From Cacajao melanocephalus (lineage: Eukaryota > Chordata > Mammalia > Primates > Pitheciidae): a stretch of 64,000 nt of DNA. The notes below the pieces were generated by a model, which searched no databases, was not told the origin of the DNA, and worked only from the letters and a program-made list of their open reading frames with translations. Below are positions 30,111 to 64,000 of this stretch, one piece after another. The position numbers and the translations under genes were made by a program. The DNA lies in assembly GCA_963573385.1 (NCBI GenBank), contig CAUYLG010075606.1, positions 1 to 64,000 of the forward strand, read 5' to 3'. Within the stretch, counting starts at the first letter, position 1. Every line of letters starts with the position of its first letter.

Positions 30111-30699
30111 GATTTTTTTGTTGTAAAGCAAGTCTGCTTAACAATGAATATTCTCAGTTTTTGCTTATTTTGGAATGTTTTAATTTCACCTTCATTTTCG
30201 AATGATAGATTTTTGTATGTAAGATTCTTCGTTGACAGGAAATCAGCTGTTAGTCTTACTGAGGTTCCCTTTTATGTGGCAAGTCATTTTTTTCCCTTTC
30301 TGCTTTCAAGATTTTCTCCTTACATTTGGCTTTCAACATTTTCACTATGATGTGTTTAAGTGTGGCTTTCTTTGTATTTTACTACTTGGAGGTTGTTGAG
30401 CTTTTTGGATATGTAGATCAGTGGTTTTTAAAAAAATAAAAATTGGAGCATTTCCAATCATGATTTCTTTTCATCTTTTTTCTCTCTCTTTCTCTCGTCT
30501 CTGTCTGGTAATGTCTTTATGCCCATGTTGGTTCACTTCATGGCGTCCCACATTTCTCTGACGTTCTGCTCATTTTTCTCCACTCCTTTTTCTTTCTTTC
30601 TTGAGATTGTATCATCTCTATTGATCTCTCAGTTTGTTTATACTTTCTCTGCTAACATTCTTTTGTCAACTCAAATCTACTACTGAGCCTCTCTAATGG

Positions 30700-30960
30700 A
30701 TATTTTAAAATTATTATTACACTTTAAGTTGTAGGGTACACGTGCAGATCGTGCAGGTTTGTAACATACATATATATGTGTCTTGGTGGTTCACTGCATC
30801 CACCCCCTTGTCATCTACATTAGGTATTTCTCCTAATGTTATCCCTCCCCAATCCCCCCACCTCCTGCTATCCCTCCCCTAGCCCCCCACCCCTGACAGG
30901 CCCCGGTGTGTGGTGTTCCCCTCCCTGTGTCCGTGTGTTCTCACTGTTCAACACCCTCTA
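30700..30960 (-). mobile_element. L1PA-type 3' UTR (antisense)
   Basis: Reads the antisense L1 3' UTR: ttattacactttaagttgta, catctacattaggtatttct, ccccggtgtgtggtgttccc. Confidence 0.85.
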
Positions 30961-31274
30961 GTGGACTTTTCATTTCAGTTATTGTTCTTTTCAACTCTAA
31001 AATTTCAACTTGGTTCTCTTTTTAAAAATCATCTATGTCTTTGTATTGATATTCTGTATTTGAAGAGTCATTGTTATAATACTTTCTTTTAATTCTTTGA
31101 ACATGGTTTCCTTTAGTTCTTTAAACATACTCCTAATATGAAGTCATCGTTTGCTAAGTCCAGCATCTGAATGCTCCCTTCAAGGGGAGTTTCTTTTGCC
31201 TGCTTTTATTTGCCTCCTGTGTATGGATCACACTTTGCTGTTTTTTTACAATTCTCACAATTTCTTGTGGAGAA

Positions 31275-31684
31275 CTATATTTGCCTGTTCTTGCACCTGC
31301 TATAAATAAATATCTGAAACTGGATAATTTATGAGGAAAAGAGGTTTAATTAGCTCTTGGCTCTACAGGCCATACAGGAAGCCTAGTGGCTTCTGCTTCT
31401 GAGGAGGCCTCAGGAAACCTTACAATCATGGTGGAAGACGAAGGGGAAGCAGGCAACTTTAATATGGCACAGAACAGGGGGAAGAGAGAGAGAAAGAGGA
31501 GGTGCCACACGCCTTTAAATGACCGGATCTCACTCACTATCATAACAGCACTGAGGGAATGGTGCTAAACTATTTACGAGAAACCACCCCCATGATCTGA
31601 TCACCTCCCTCCAGGCTCCACCTGCAACCTGGGGATTAAAATTAGACATTGGATTTGGGCAGGGACATAGATCCAAACCATATC
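31275..31684 (-). mobile_element. THE1 LTR (antisense)
   Basis: Follows the THE1 order from ataaatatctgaaactggat through aaaccttacaatcatggtgg to the final gatccaaaccatatca. Confidence 0.88.
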
Positions 31685-32410
31685 AGGAACTGTTTTGTAG
31701 CAACTCCAGATACTGCTCTCTTATTCCCTCTAGGGCTTAATGCTGTTATTTGGTTTGTCATGTGTTTACTTGTTTAGTGACTTCACTGAGCTAATTTTGT
31801 GAGGTCTGTTTCCCCTACAATGTGCAGCTCATAATGTCCCTGCTCATATGTTTTCCTCATTTTTTTTTTCCCTCTTATCCTGGCTTCCTGGAGGTTGTAC
31901 TTGGGTCTGCATAAACCGCTTATTGGTGAAAAGTTGTGCTTAAGCCCCCTTAATTAGATGGTTTTACCCTTTACTTTTGGCTGTGAATGTGGTTTGGAAA
32001 CATCTCTCACAGCTCAGGGTTCAACTTTGCCCCATGTTCAATCAGGAACTGATAGCCCAGCATTTCTTTCTCCAGTCACTCCTGAGAGTGACCAGCCTGG
32101 GCGTGCAGAGTCTTCCAGACCACCAGGAAATGAGTGTAATTTTATATTTAAGCCTGGCTTCCTAAGAATCCCCTTTGAGTCAGATTAGCTTATTGTTCAG
32201 CCATTGTTTGTTCAGAGGTTATGCTTAATTAAGCCTCTTGAGCTAGTGTGTGTTGCTGATGGGTCTGTATGTGATTTAGGAAACGATTTCAAGTCTGCCA
32301 CACTTTCCACTCTGATTTGTCCTGTGCGGGTGCAGCCTGGCATGGGAGCACAATCTTCTGAGTCCTCGGGGATGACTGTAGTCCTAGAATCACTATTCTT
32401 GGTTATTTCC

Positions 32411-32712
32411 TTTTTTTTTTTTTTTTTTTTTGAGATGGAGTTTCACTCTTATTGCCCAAGATAGAGTGCAATGGCACCACCTCGGCTCACTGCAAGCTCC
32501 GCCTCCGGGTTCAAGCGATTCTCCTGCCTCAGCCTTCCAAGTTGCTGGGATTACAGGCGTGCATCACCACACCTGGCTAATTTTGTATTTTTAGTAGACA
32601 CAGGGCTTCTCTATGTTGGTCGGGCTAGTCTCAAACTCCCGACCTCAGGTGATCCGCCCGCCTCGGCCTCCCAAAGTGCTGGGATTACAGGCTTGAGCCA
32701 CCACGACCAGCT
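32411..32712 (-). mobile_element. Alu (antisense)
   Basis: Full-length; duplications ttcttggttatttc at 32396 and 32713. Confidence 0.96.
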
Positions 32713-32870
32713 TTCTTGGTTATTTCTTTACCTGGTTCTCTTTGAAATTTCTGGGCTTACATTTCACTTGACACCATTAGTATCTGGTCCTTCCTGAATT
32801 GCTGGCCATCAAGACTTCCATTATTTTTGTCAACTTCTTCAGGATTCTTTGCAAATAGCGTTTGTCCCCT

Positions 32871-33158
32871 CAGGAAAAGCTGTGGAATTCTCCATCCTGA
32901 AGGCCCGACTCACTCCCTGGGCAGAACCTCTGCACCACGGCACCAGAGCTGGGGACAGACAAATCAGCCTGCTTCTCTGGGAGGGATATCTGTTCTGTGA
33001 GTGGGCACTGGAGTGGAGGATGGTATCCCTTGATCTCAGGCTGCCCCTCTCAGCATGGCCCCTGCCCTGCCAGGGAGTTAAGGTCTAGCATTCCTGGCCT
33101 GCTACGCCTGTTGCAGAGCCCTCGCCCCAGTGGTGGGAGCTGAGTGGGTAAAGGGAGT
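32871..33158. other. Anonymous intergenic DNA
   Basis: No gene or repeat recognised. Confidence 0.5.
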
Positions 33159-33790
<632 letters not shown>

Positions 33791-34164
33791 TATAGTGGAG
33801 ACAACCAACCCTGAAACCTGCCTCCCTGCCCCACAGAGCAGCAGATACAGGAAGGCAGAGGAGAGCTCCTGACCCTCATCACACAGCCGAGGACTTGGCA
33901 TGGGTGTGACCCCAGAGGGTACCCAGAGCAGATCACTTCTGTGGGGCGGGTGGCAAATCCCAGGAAAAGGGGAGCAGTGGGAGGGAGAAGGGGGGTGGCT
34001 TGGGGACCTTCAGGTTTTCCCCCCACACAGGGACAGAGCAAGAAAATGGGGTGGTGGGATGGGGGTCTCAGAACCACGACCCCTGCTGGATATAAATGCC
34101 CCACCCAGTGGATGCTCATGAAATGGTATTTTACTCCCCATGAAAGACCTACTCTGTCCCCTAG
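33791..34164. other. Intergenic DNA just downstream of NCF4
   Basis: G-rich on the plus strand (33,960-34,080) with several GGGG runs that could form a quadruplex. No gene. Confidence 0.45.
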
Positions 34165-34360
34165 CCTGCCCCTTTGAGATGGAATGGTTTATTTAAATCA
34201 GATATAAAGAGTAGAAAGAGACAGAATACAAGCCTCACAGGTCCATTTGCCTCGGAGATGGGAAGTCTGCCCCATCGGCCCAGGTTTCCTGGTCCTAATC
34301 TCCTCTGAGGGCTGAAGGCTCCTGCTGGTGTCCCCTCACTGCTCCAGGGATGCCCTCAGC
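34165..34360 (-). other. NCF4: NCF4 3' UTR and polyadenylation signal
   Basis: About 195 nt follow the stop codon. An AATAAA hexamer on the minus strand lies at 34193-34188, so cleavage is expected near 34165-34178. The exact cleavage site is inferred. Confidence 0.75.
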
Positions 34361-53894
<19,534 letters not shown>

Positions 53895-54200
53895 GGTGGG
53901 CGATGGTCCCAGGGAGCAGGTGGAGAGTCTCACCCACCTGGTCCCAGGCTGAGTTCACCTCTCACTTCCTCCGGCCACCCTGCGTCTCGTCTCAGCCTGC
54001 GGTCCTGGGAGTCCCCAGGAGCTGCCTTTGGGGAGGCACAGGCCTGCTTCTCTCCACTCTGGCAGAGGCTCCTCCTCCAGGCTTTCTGGGTCTAGCCTAT
54101 GCCCCACACTTCCTCTTACCTCCCAGCTGCACGGCAATTGAGGAAGTGGACCCTCAGATACCAGGTTTGCAGCAATCCACTTCCTTGATGCCAGTCCTTG
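53895..54200 (-). promoter_or_regulatory. NCF4: NCF4 promoter and 5' UTR with four PU.1/ETS sites
   Basis: Four GGAAGTG-type ETS cores lie within 300 bp of the start codon: minus-strand GGAGGAAGTG at 53963-53972, minus-strand AAGAGGAAGTG at 54108-54118, plus-strand GAGGAAGTGG at 54141-54150, and minus-strand AAGGAAGTGG at 54178-54187. Published work on human p40phox describes several cooperating PU.1 sites in the promoter, which this matches. I see no TATA box. The transcription start is not determined; it probably lies between about 53,920 and 54,090. Confidence 0.7.
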
Positions 54201-54339
54201 GTGTCAAGCCTCAGTTGGGCATAGAAGCCTTGCTCCATCAGAGATGGGGTCCCAGCCATCAGGGGATCCCCCTCCCCTGGGGAATCACTTCACGTCCTCT
54301 GGCCCATCAAGCCCAGCCCTCATTCTCTCACTGCCAAGC

Positions 54340-55045
54340 CTTTGCCCAAACTCTTCCCCAGGCCTGGAATGCTGGCCTCCATTTTCCTGTGATCCCTTAG
54401 GCCCAGAGTAAATGCCACCTCCTCCAGGAAGCCCTTTTGGTTCCTCTAGCCTCTGTTGTCCTAGAGTGTGAAGTTTGGTTTGTGCTCCCGGGCACTCTGG
54501 GGTATCCCTTCCTCATCCTTATCTCTCCATGCCCAGCCAATCCTCTTTCACAGGTCTGCCAGTCAGAGTGAGTTTCACCCTCCCCACTTCAACTGTCCCA
54601 CCCCATCACTCCGTGCTCAGGAGAAAGTCTGGAGTCCTTGCTCTGCATGCCTCCGATGCCCTTGAGGCCCTGCAGCCTTCCCCAGCCTCCGCTCCTGAGC
54701 TCCCTTTTTCTCACTGGCCTGCTTTCCATTTCTAGAATGTTCTAAGACATCTACCCCAAGGCCTTCGCGCACGGTGTCCTCTCTGCTGGAATGAGCGTTT
54801 CACTGCCTCCTTTGCATCTCGGCTTAGGAGTTACATCTTTAGCGAGGCCTTCCCTGACCCCTCACCCTAAATGAAGGCCATCCCGCCTACATTCTCTTAC
54901 AGATCCCTGCACATGTACTGTAAAGCCTGCATAACTATTGTCATCTGAGATTTGTGTACCTGGATGTTTAATGACTGCCTCCCTGCTAGCAGCATGGCTG
55001 GCACATTGCAAATGCTCAACCAGTATTCACTGAATGAATGAAACG
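54340..55045 (+). mobile_element. Two L2 3' fragments (sense), upstream of NCF4
   Basis: The first, 54340-54475, holds aaatgccacctcctccagga; the second, 54740-55045, holds gcgaggccttccctgacccc and ends attcactgaatgaatgaa. Confidence 0.65.
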
Positions 55046-57900
55046 CTGCTAGTCAGTGACTGGCTCCTAACACGTATGGCTATTTGATTCTGAAGGAACC
55101 TCTCCGAGAAGAGGTCCACAGGAGTCATGGGCACAGCCACACCCATAACTCCCCAGCAGCCACACACACTCACACACCATATTCTCAGATGCAGAGCAGA
55201 AAGGCCTTTTAAACAATTTTACACATGCAAATCCCGGCTGAAAGACAGGAAAGCATAATTTTCAGGTAGGATCAAAGAGAGAGGTCAGGAATCTATGCCA
55301 GGGAAAGGGGAACGTGGCACACAGCCCATGGGAAAACCAAGACTGGATATGCACTGCTGGAGCTGAGATTTTAATGCCAAATCTGGGACTCAGTACAGGC
55401 CACAGGTCGTGCTGTCGGCAGGAAGGCAAATCTGAGCTCTCGGTGTGAAGTGGGTGTCAGAACTGATTATGGGAACAGAGTTTCTCAGCCATCTGCCTGG
55501 AGTCACAGCAGGAGTTGAGGTCCTCTCACAGGCCATGGGTAGAACCAGGGACATGTGTACCGGAGCAGCCTCAAGCCTGCCTTCTGTAGTGGTGTAAGAC
55601 CTAGATATGAGCTGCCCACGTGGTGCAAAAACCCTAAGCCGACGCATTACATAAAAACAATTTGGAGTCAGTGACTCCGCAGGGCCTGCTCCATCAACTC
55701 ACAGACCAAAACTACAAATCATCAGCTGTGAAAGGACCGCTCAGAGCCTCCACACTGTGAAGAATTCACACCCGAAGAACTAGAAATAACACAAACAAGA
55801 TGTCCGATGAGTCGCTGGTGTCTCAGGGCTCCCAGGCTAGAGGATAAAACAATGAGATGCGGAAATAACAGAACAGGGTTATTAGTGCAGGTGCCTGTGA
55901 ATAGCAAGAGGTGCAAGCAGCCAGCCATAACTGAGGGAAGAGGAAGACGCTGGTCTCCAGTCGGTCAGGAAGGGCAGGAAGTGGCAAAACAGTTTTAGCA
56001 AGCAAGCACATACAGAATTTGCAGGTGATTGTGTAAATAGTGTGTGTAGCATATGCCTACAGTGGGAAACACCTATGTGTGTCTAAACACGTAAGCTTGC
56101 ATAGGCAAGTGTGAGTTTATGTTGTGTCTATACAAGAGCATATAATGTGTATAGTGCTGGCCTTGTGAGTAGGAGAGAATACACTTAGGTGTTCGGACCG
56201 AAATTGGTGCCCAGTGAGTATAAACACGAGTGCATTTATAATAGGTGAACTCAGGCAAGCTGACATGTCCTCTTTGAACCTGCCTAATGGAGTTGTAGTA
56301 AGAATTAGTAGAAAAATGTATCAAAGTGCATAGACACTTGGAAGTTGCTTGTTCTTTTTTATCATTTTTGGTGTGTATATCTGTGTGTGTGCGTGTTTCA
56401 CGTGGGTCAAGCCCTCAAGTTTACCTTCCCAGGTTTTTTCAGGTCTGGCCTTCCCAAACCCCAGCCTCCATTACCCCCCAAAACCTCCTGTGGCCGTGAC
56501 TCAGCCACTGGGAAGCCATCTCTCCACCTGGGGGACAAGGGTATCCAGGGAAGAGCCCGTGATGGGCCAGCTCTTCCCCTCCTTCCCTCTTTCTCTCCTT
56601 TTCTTCTGACCCTGCCCGTGGTTCTGCTGAATACAGGTATTTCTCTGCCTCCTCACACACAGAGCACTGCTGCTAATTTTATGCCCGAGCTCTGATACAG
56701 TGTAATTTGAGGCCAGGCCCCCTGTCAGCAACGGGCTCCCGTCCTGCCGCTGCTGCAATGCCTGTACCTTCTACTCCCTCTCCAGAATTGGGCTCTTGCC
56801 GCTGCTGCTGCAGGGGGAGAATGAAGCAGAGGAATGGCCTGGTAGAGGAGCCAAGCTTTTCACACGTTCCATTAATCAAGTATTGATGGAGTCATTTTTG
56901 GGTAAGTGCAAAGAAATGGCTGAAGTGACCTCTCACATATGGAGACCTGATTTTTGATAACCTCCACATCCCACAGCCTCTGAATAAACAAACAAATAAA
57001 AAAGCCATTGAATGGTCAGAATTGGTAGCTCCAAGTCTATGCATTGACACTGGCATCTTTTATTCACAGAAGAAATATACAAGGAGCCTGGTCCTCTCTT
57101 CCTGCCAACTCTTGAAGCGGTGAGTCAGGAGAAGGAAGAAAATTCCACAGGGAAGTCAAATGCAAGTGACAGTTCAGTGACAGCCTGACAATAATAAAGA
57201 CCATGGAATGCTGAAAAGAACTCAAGAACTCAAAAACAAACACCAGAGGCCACTCAGAGAAAGGCATCTGGGCATCTCATAACACCAGTTACTAATGTCC
57301 ATTCATAACCACGTCTCCAGGAAAAAGTCTAATATACCCAGACCATGCCGGGGGGATCCCCAGAATCTGAATGGAAACTGGATGTGCAAATCATAAAAAA
57401 TGCACAGCGCTTTTCAATCCTTCCTCATGCAGATGCTGGGGTATACAAGATAAGCCATCGCCCCCACTTTGGAGTTGAGGAAACCCACTGCTCAAAAGCA
57501 GCCAGCAGCCAGGGCTGAGAGCTCCAGCCGCAGGAACTGAAACTCTGTGAAAGGGAAGAGGAGAGCCTCTTCTGTGGACCAGGAGACACCCCTGGGAGCT
57601 CATTATGGGTACTCAGCAAATGCTTGCTGCCTACATCAGCCACTTTCCAGGGTAAGAGAAGGAAAATCCCTGACTGGACTGTGTAAGATTCCTGGGGATC
57701 CCTCACGCACTGAATTCCCCAATCCTGACCCACATGTGTCTTCTTTTATAATTTATGAGGGGAGCTTCACTGGACCTCTTCCCTAAGCCATAAATAGCCA
57801 TCCCTGGCAGGCCCCCCGTGCAGTATTTGGAGACAGGGAGGGTGTAAATGCAGCCAACTAGACAGCAAGCTCCCTGAAGGCAGAGAGCCTGCTCTTCTCT
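55046..57900. other. Upstream intergenic DNA, mostly unassigned
   Basis: A TG-rich patch lies at 56370-56400. No gene or convincing repeat recognised. Confidence 0.45.
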
Positions 57901-57904
57901 GGGA

Positions 57905-58255
57905 AACCCTGGCACATGGCAGAGCTGGGTCTAAATCTCACGTACCCTGGCTCTGTCATGCACTAGCTGTGCAACCTCTCCCACCATCGTTCGTTTTTCT
58001 AAATGGAGATAATATTTGCTTCTACATTATTATTTGGAGGAGAAAATTGTAGGATTATTGTTCATTCATTTACAAATGTGTTGAGCACCTACTATGTGCC
58101 ACAGACCTACTGCATGCTAGGCCCTAAATGAAACACAGCCACTGTTCCTGAGACACGTACTTACTAGAGGTGTGTTACATAAGGCAATGGACACCAAATG
58201 CTTAGGACAGTGCTTGGCGCATAGTAGGTGGTCAGTAAATTCTAGACGTTAATAT
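57905..58255. mobile_element. MIR and L2 fragments
   Basis: Sense MIR start (catgcactagctgtgcaacc) and an antisense L2 part (gagcacctactatgtgccac), then agtgcttggcgcatagtagg. Confidence 0.55.
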
Positions 58256-58389
58256 AATTATTGACGATCATTCCTTGGTGTGGCTTGGTCCTTCCCTTTT
58301 CTGACTCCCCCTGCTGCACAGCTTGGTCCTCTCTGTCGCGCAACTAACATTAAAGTCTAACTTTTTTTCCGCATCTGTCATCTTCTCTC

Positions 58390-58526
58390 ACCACGCGGGG
58401 GCACCTGGACGAGCACTTCACTTGCGGAACCGGCTCTGCGCTTAATCTAAGTGTTGACGGGAACAGACCGCCAGGGGGCGCCGCGATCAGCAGTCGAGTC
58501 CCAGCTCTGCAGCGCCACCTAGAGGT
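58390..58526. promoter_or_regulatory. Cluster of three CTCF-like motifs
   Basis: Plus strand CCACGCGGGGGCAC (58391-58404) fits the 14-base core CCASYAGRKGGCRS at 12 positions. Plus strand CCGCCAGGGGGCGC (58469-58482) fits at 13. Minus strand CCTCTAGGTGGCGC (58513-58526) fits at 13. The last two point toward each other. The segment is locally GC-rich. Confidence 0.6.
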
Positions 58527-58859
58527 TGAATGTCATAAGCCACATTAGAAGGACCTGGCCAAGTGGAGGGTCAAGTTGCAGCCGGCCAGGCAGAGCGCAC
58601 AGCCCGCTGGCTCCGACCACCTTTCCAGACCGCCCCATCAGCCAGAATCTGAGCTGCACTCAGGAGAAGCTGCCCCCAGGGGCTAAGAATCCTGAATCTC
58701 CTCTCCACCATCATAAATACGGTAACAGCCAAGTCACTCTGAAAGCTGACTGTATAACCACCCCTACACCGTGAAATTGCCAGGAGGAACACGTGAGCCA
58801 GCATTTGCAAAGCCCAGCATTTGCAAAGTACAGTGCCTGGCCCACAGTCTGGCTTGGTT

Positions 58860-59178
58860 CATGTTGGCTCTGATTGTTGTTACTTAATCCTCACACCAGC
58901 CCCCATAAAACAGTGGTATTCTTACCCCATCAGGAGATAAGGAAACCCAGGCTTTACAGGATTAGAAGAATAAATCAAAATGATTTGCTTAATGACAGGC
59001 AGAGTAAGATGTGGACCTCAAATCAGGCTGACTTCAAGACCCACTCTGTTTGTTAATAACTATGCTGTATTGGCCCTCATTCATTCATTCACTCCACAAG
59101 CATTCATCTAGCATCCGCTCTGCACCAGGTATAAAGGATTTAGAGATGAATCCAGCACAGTTGCTGCCCTCACAGGGC
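58860..59178 (-). mobile_element. MIR and L2 fragments (antisense)
   Basis: MIR at 58860-59060 (ttacttaatcctcacaccag); L2 at 59080-59178 (ctcattcattcattcactcc). Confidence 0.6.
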
Positions 59179-59179
59179 T

Positions 59180-59411
59180 AGGTGGGGGGTGGAGGGGAGG
59201 GGAGGGGAGGGACAGCAACGGGGGCAGGGAGGATGGGAAGGGATAACACCGGGAGAAATGCCTGATGTAGACAACTGGGGCGGGGCGTGGGGGGAAGGGG
59301 AGACGGTGAAGACAGCAAACCACCATGGCATGTGTGTACCTATGCAACAATCCTGCAGGATGCAGGACGTGCACATGTACCCCAGAGCCCAAATACAATA
59401 ATAAAAAAAAT
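59180..59411 (+). mobile_element. L1PA-type 3' end (sense)
   Basis: L1 3' UTR: a G-rich purine tract at 59185-59215, then agcaaaccaccatggcatgt and cacatgtaccccagagccca with an A-rich tail. Confidence 0.88.
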
Positions 59412-59412
59412 T

Positions 59413-61345
<1,933 letters not shown>

Positions 61346-61349
61346 ATGC

Positions 61350-61810
61350 CAAATCCTTCTCTTCTGCACTCTGTGTCTGTTCTTCTTGATCAGGTACAGC
61401 AGAGACTGCTAATATCCCATACGATCCACTCTCTCCTTTTTCCTTTAGTGATAAAGTCCCTGAGTTGTGGCTGGACTCATGGTCAGCCAGCTAAAGAGAA
61501 CATTTCTCAACCTACCTTGCAGCTACCTGTGACCATGTGACCAGGTGCTGGTTGATGGAATGGGAAGGGAAGCCATGGGCACCATCAGGCTGTGCCCTTA
61601 AAGAGAGAAGGTGTATCTTCCATTTCCCATCTTCCCTTCCAGCTGGCTGGAGAGGCCAACTATGGAGAATAGTTAAGCAACAAAACAGCTTGGATCTCTC
61701 ACCCTGCTTCTGTTCAGATTGTTCAGGAAGAAAGAAATTTCTGTTGTGTTTGTGTTTAAGCAGCTGACTCATTGATGCTTGTTATAGCAGCTGAACCCGT
61801 ACCCTACCCA
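61350..61810 (+). mobile_element. Old LTR-type repeat remnant
   Basis: Contains ccttgcagctacctgtgacc and gtttaagcagctgactcatt; similar in kind to 48990-49640. Family uncertain. Confidence 0.4.
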
Positions 61811-61847
61811 CTGGAGCAGGGATTGTCAAATGCTTTATTTTTTCTTT

Positions 61848-62150
<303 letters not shown>

Positions 62151-62163
62151 GACAAATGTTTTC

Positions 62164-62657
62164 TGTTGGAAACAGATGCTCGGTGCCCCAAAGAAAATTA
62201 GCACTGAGACAAAGGATGTCTTAGCAAAGCAATTTTTACTTTTTTACTTCCTGCACTGCAGGAAGGGTACCCTCGCTAGCCATCTTGCCACAAGAGTACA
62301 ATGAGCAAAGAAAAAGCAGACATATTTATCCCTTATGCATTTGGGGTTGTCCTTACTGCTATGTCTAATCTTTCTTGGTTGGGGCCAGACTTCACAATCT
62401 AAACTAAAACCTGATTGGCCAACAACTTAAAACTTTTCTAAACAGGTAAGGGGCATAGGCTGCAAGCTGGGACATGCCTGTGAGCACGTCCAGCACAGAT
62501 ATCTTGGTTAAAGTACAAGGACATAGAATATACTACGTGCCTGTAAGCATGGCATGTCTATCAGCTACATAGGGCTTAACAAAGAGTTACTAGCACACTT
62601 ATGATTTATTCTTTAACAAGATAAGAAACTTCAAAGATGATCTTTTCTACTTCCCAC
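62164..62657 (-). mobile_element. Solo LTR, family not named (copy 2)
   Basis: Reverse-oriented relative of 20480-21128. Its plus-strand edge reads tgttggaaacagatgctc and it closes at cttcccac. A 5-6 bp duplication (gttttc at 62158-62163 and 62658-62663) flanks it, as expected for ERV integration. It is shorter than copy 1, with internal deletions. Confidence 0.75.
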
Positions 62658-62659
62658 GT

Positions 62660-62830
62660 TTTCTATAAAGGGCCAGATAGTAAATATTTTAGGCTTTGCA
62701 GGGACTTGGTCTCTGTCACAAGTGCTGAATTCTGCTGTCACAGCCCAAAAGCAGCCAAAAACAATAAATAGTTGAATGTGCATGACTATCTTCCAATAAA
62801 ACTTTATTTATAAAAGCAAGCAGGTCTGTG
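62660..62830 (-). mobile_element. hAT (Charlie-type) element fragment (antisense)
   Basis: Contains aaagggccagatagtaaata and ccaataaaactttatttata, the reverse of the family at 10450-11056. Confidence 0.75.
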
Positions 62831-64000
62831 TGGACATTGCAGCAGAGTTAACAGCAAAGAGACTCCCTTGCAGCTGTTCACATAGAGAGGTAACAAGCAC
62901 TCAGGAAGGTGAATCCTGGGTGAGGGGTGAAGCACAGTGGCTGCCCGAGGGTCCCATGCTCCCTAAGGGTCTACCTCCAGTTCCTGCTGCTGCTACGATT
63001 CCACTGCCTTTGAAACTTTCCCAGAAAAGGAGGGCTCCTCTGGCTCCGGTTTGCCCAGCACAGACGTGCTGGAATTTGACTTTCCTAAAGGCGTCAAAAG
63101 GGGAAACATCTACAGCCAGCAGGAAAGTGGTGGCTTCAGGCTGACCAGCATCTGCATGAGGCCATATTCAAAAATTAGTCATGCCTCCAAATATGAACTA
63201 CAAAGGAATGCCAACCTCCCCTTTCCACAAGCCCTCTCCTCCCTCCTCTGCGCTGCAGCCTCTGAAGCCCCTCGCCTACCCCGTACCCTCCCTCCAACCT
63301 GGGCACCATGTCTTCCTCCCTTCCTCTGCCTGCTCATCATCCTGTATGTCAACTTGACTTTTTCTGATGCATTCTCCCCATTTTCCTCCCATCTCTATGA
63401 TTTTACGGCTTTTCTTCATCCATTTGATTCCTTGCATCACCTGAGATTAGAAACTGAGCAAAGACTTCCCTTGAAGACTGGGGTCAGCACTCTCCTCAGC
63501 TAGAGATGACACCTTAATTCCAGCCTCTGTCAGCATCTTCACTTCTCACCCCCTCCTGCTAAAGATTCCATACCATGGGCACATTTGGGCGCAAGAACCA
63601 TGTCACATTCATCTGTGAATCACTGGTGTCCAAAACAGGACCAATAAGCACTTGTGGGAGGAAGTGAGGGAGAAAAGGAGGGGAGAATGGAGGCCGAGAG
63701 GTGAGTAGACTCACAGTAGGACTGGCTTCCTGTCTCAGGCATTCCCCTCTTGCCAAGAGAGGCCAGGGCCCAGGTGACTGAAATAAATGCATCTCTCGCT
63801 CCTCGTGAGCTCCACCCTCTACGTTAAGTGGAGAGCTTTCCCTCTCTCATGCCCACAGTGTGGCGCAACTGCCCAGAGTTCCCCGCTCTCTCAGAATTGC
63901 ACGCAGCTTTGTAACACACAGTCCTGGTAGTTCTGCAACTGTCTTTTCAGCTCCTGGCCCTTTGGCCACCTGCTCCCAGCTGTGGCCTCCGAGCCACAGC
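62831..64000. other. Intergenic DNA at the window end
   Basis: No gene or clear repeat. ETS-like cores occur near 63656 (gaggaagtga). Confidence 0.45.

Larger units (their letters stand above)
30111..32870 (-). mobile_element. Old L1M (antisense) mosaic
   Basis: Antisense L1M text (tcaagattttctccttacat, tgtgtttaagtgtggctttc, ttctttgaacatggtttcct) continues on both sides of an L1PA-type 3' end, a THE1 LTR and an Alu. The upper border is uncertain. Confidence 0.6.

Overview
The window is nuclear DNA from a simian primate. It is packed with Alu, L1, MIR/L2, MaLR/ERVL and hAT-type repeats, and the only protein-coding gene I can support is NCF4 (p40phox), on the minus strand. Nine introns with GT-AG borders join ten coding exons into an open frame of exactly 340 codons (339 residues plus stop), the length I know for human p40phox. 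About 19 residues differ from the human protein as I remember it. The animal is therefore probably not human; an Old World monkey, gibbon or New World monkey all fit.

Layout. Positions 1 to about 34,160 are intergenic DNA downstream of NCF4, built from a sense L1M with nested Alus (2.7-5.1 kb), a second sense L1 (8.8-9.9 kb), hAT elements, a long antisense L1M mosaic (19.7-24.7 kb), ERVL and LTR remnants (24.7-30.1 kb), another antisense L1M with THE1 and L1PA insertions (30.1-32.9 kb), and an MLT1-like LTR split by an Alu (33.2-33.8 kb). NCF4 runs from its poly(A) signal near 34,190 up to a promoter near 53,900-54,200. Positions 54.2-64.0 kb are upstream intergenic DNA with L2/MIR pieces, a cluster of CTCF-like motifs near 58.4-58.5 kb and another at 60.6 kb, an L1 3' end, and a solo LTR. 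From human gene order I expect CSF2RB beyond position 1 and PVALB beyond 64,000; neither is visible here.

Function. NCF4 encodes the PX-SH3-PB1 subunit of the phagocyte NADPH oxidase. It binds PtdIns3P on phagosomes and pairs with p67phox through PB1. Several PU.1-type GAGGAAGTG sites lie just upstream of the start codon, which fits a myeloid promoter.

I see no novel gene system. The most notable features are structural: a 12-bp minisatellite at the 5' end of intron 7 that repeats the exon 7 splice donor in the same reading phase; a 129-bp direct repeat flanking exons 4-7; two near-perfect hairpins in the intergenic region; a 271-bp L1-mobilised insert with perfect 16-bp target-site duplications; and the CTCF-like cluster.
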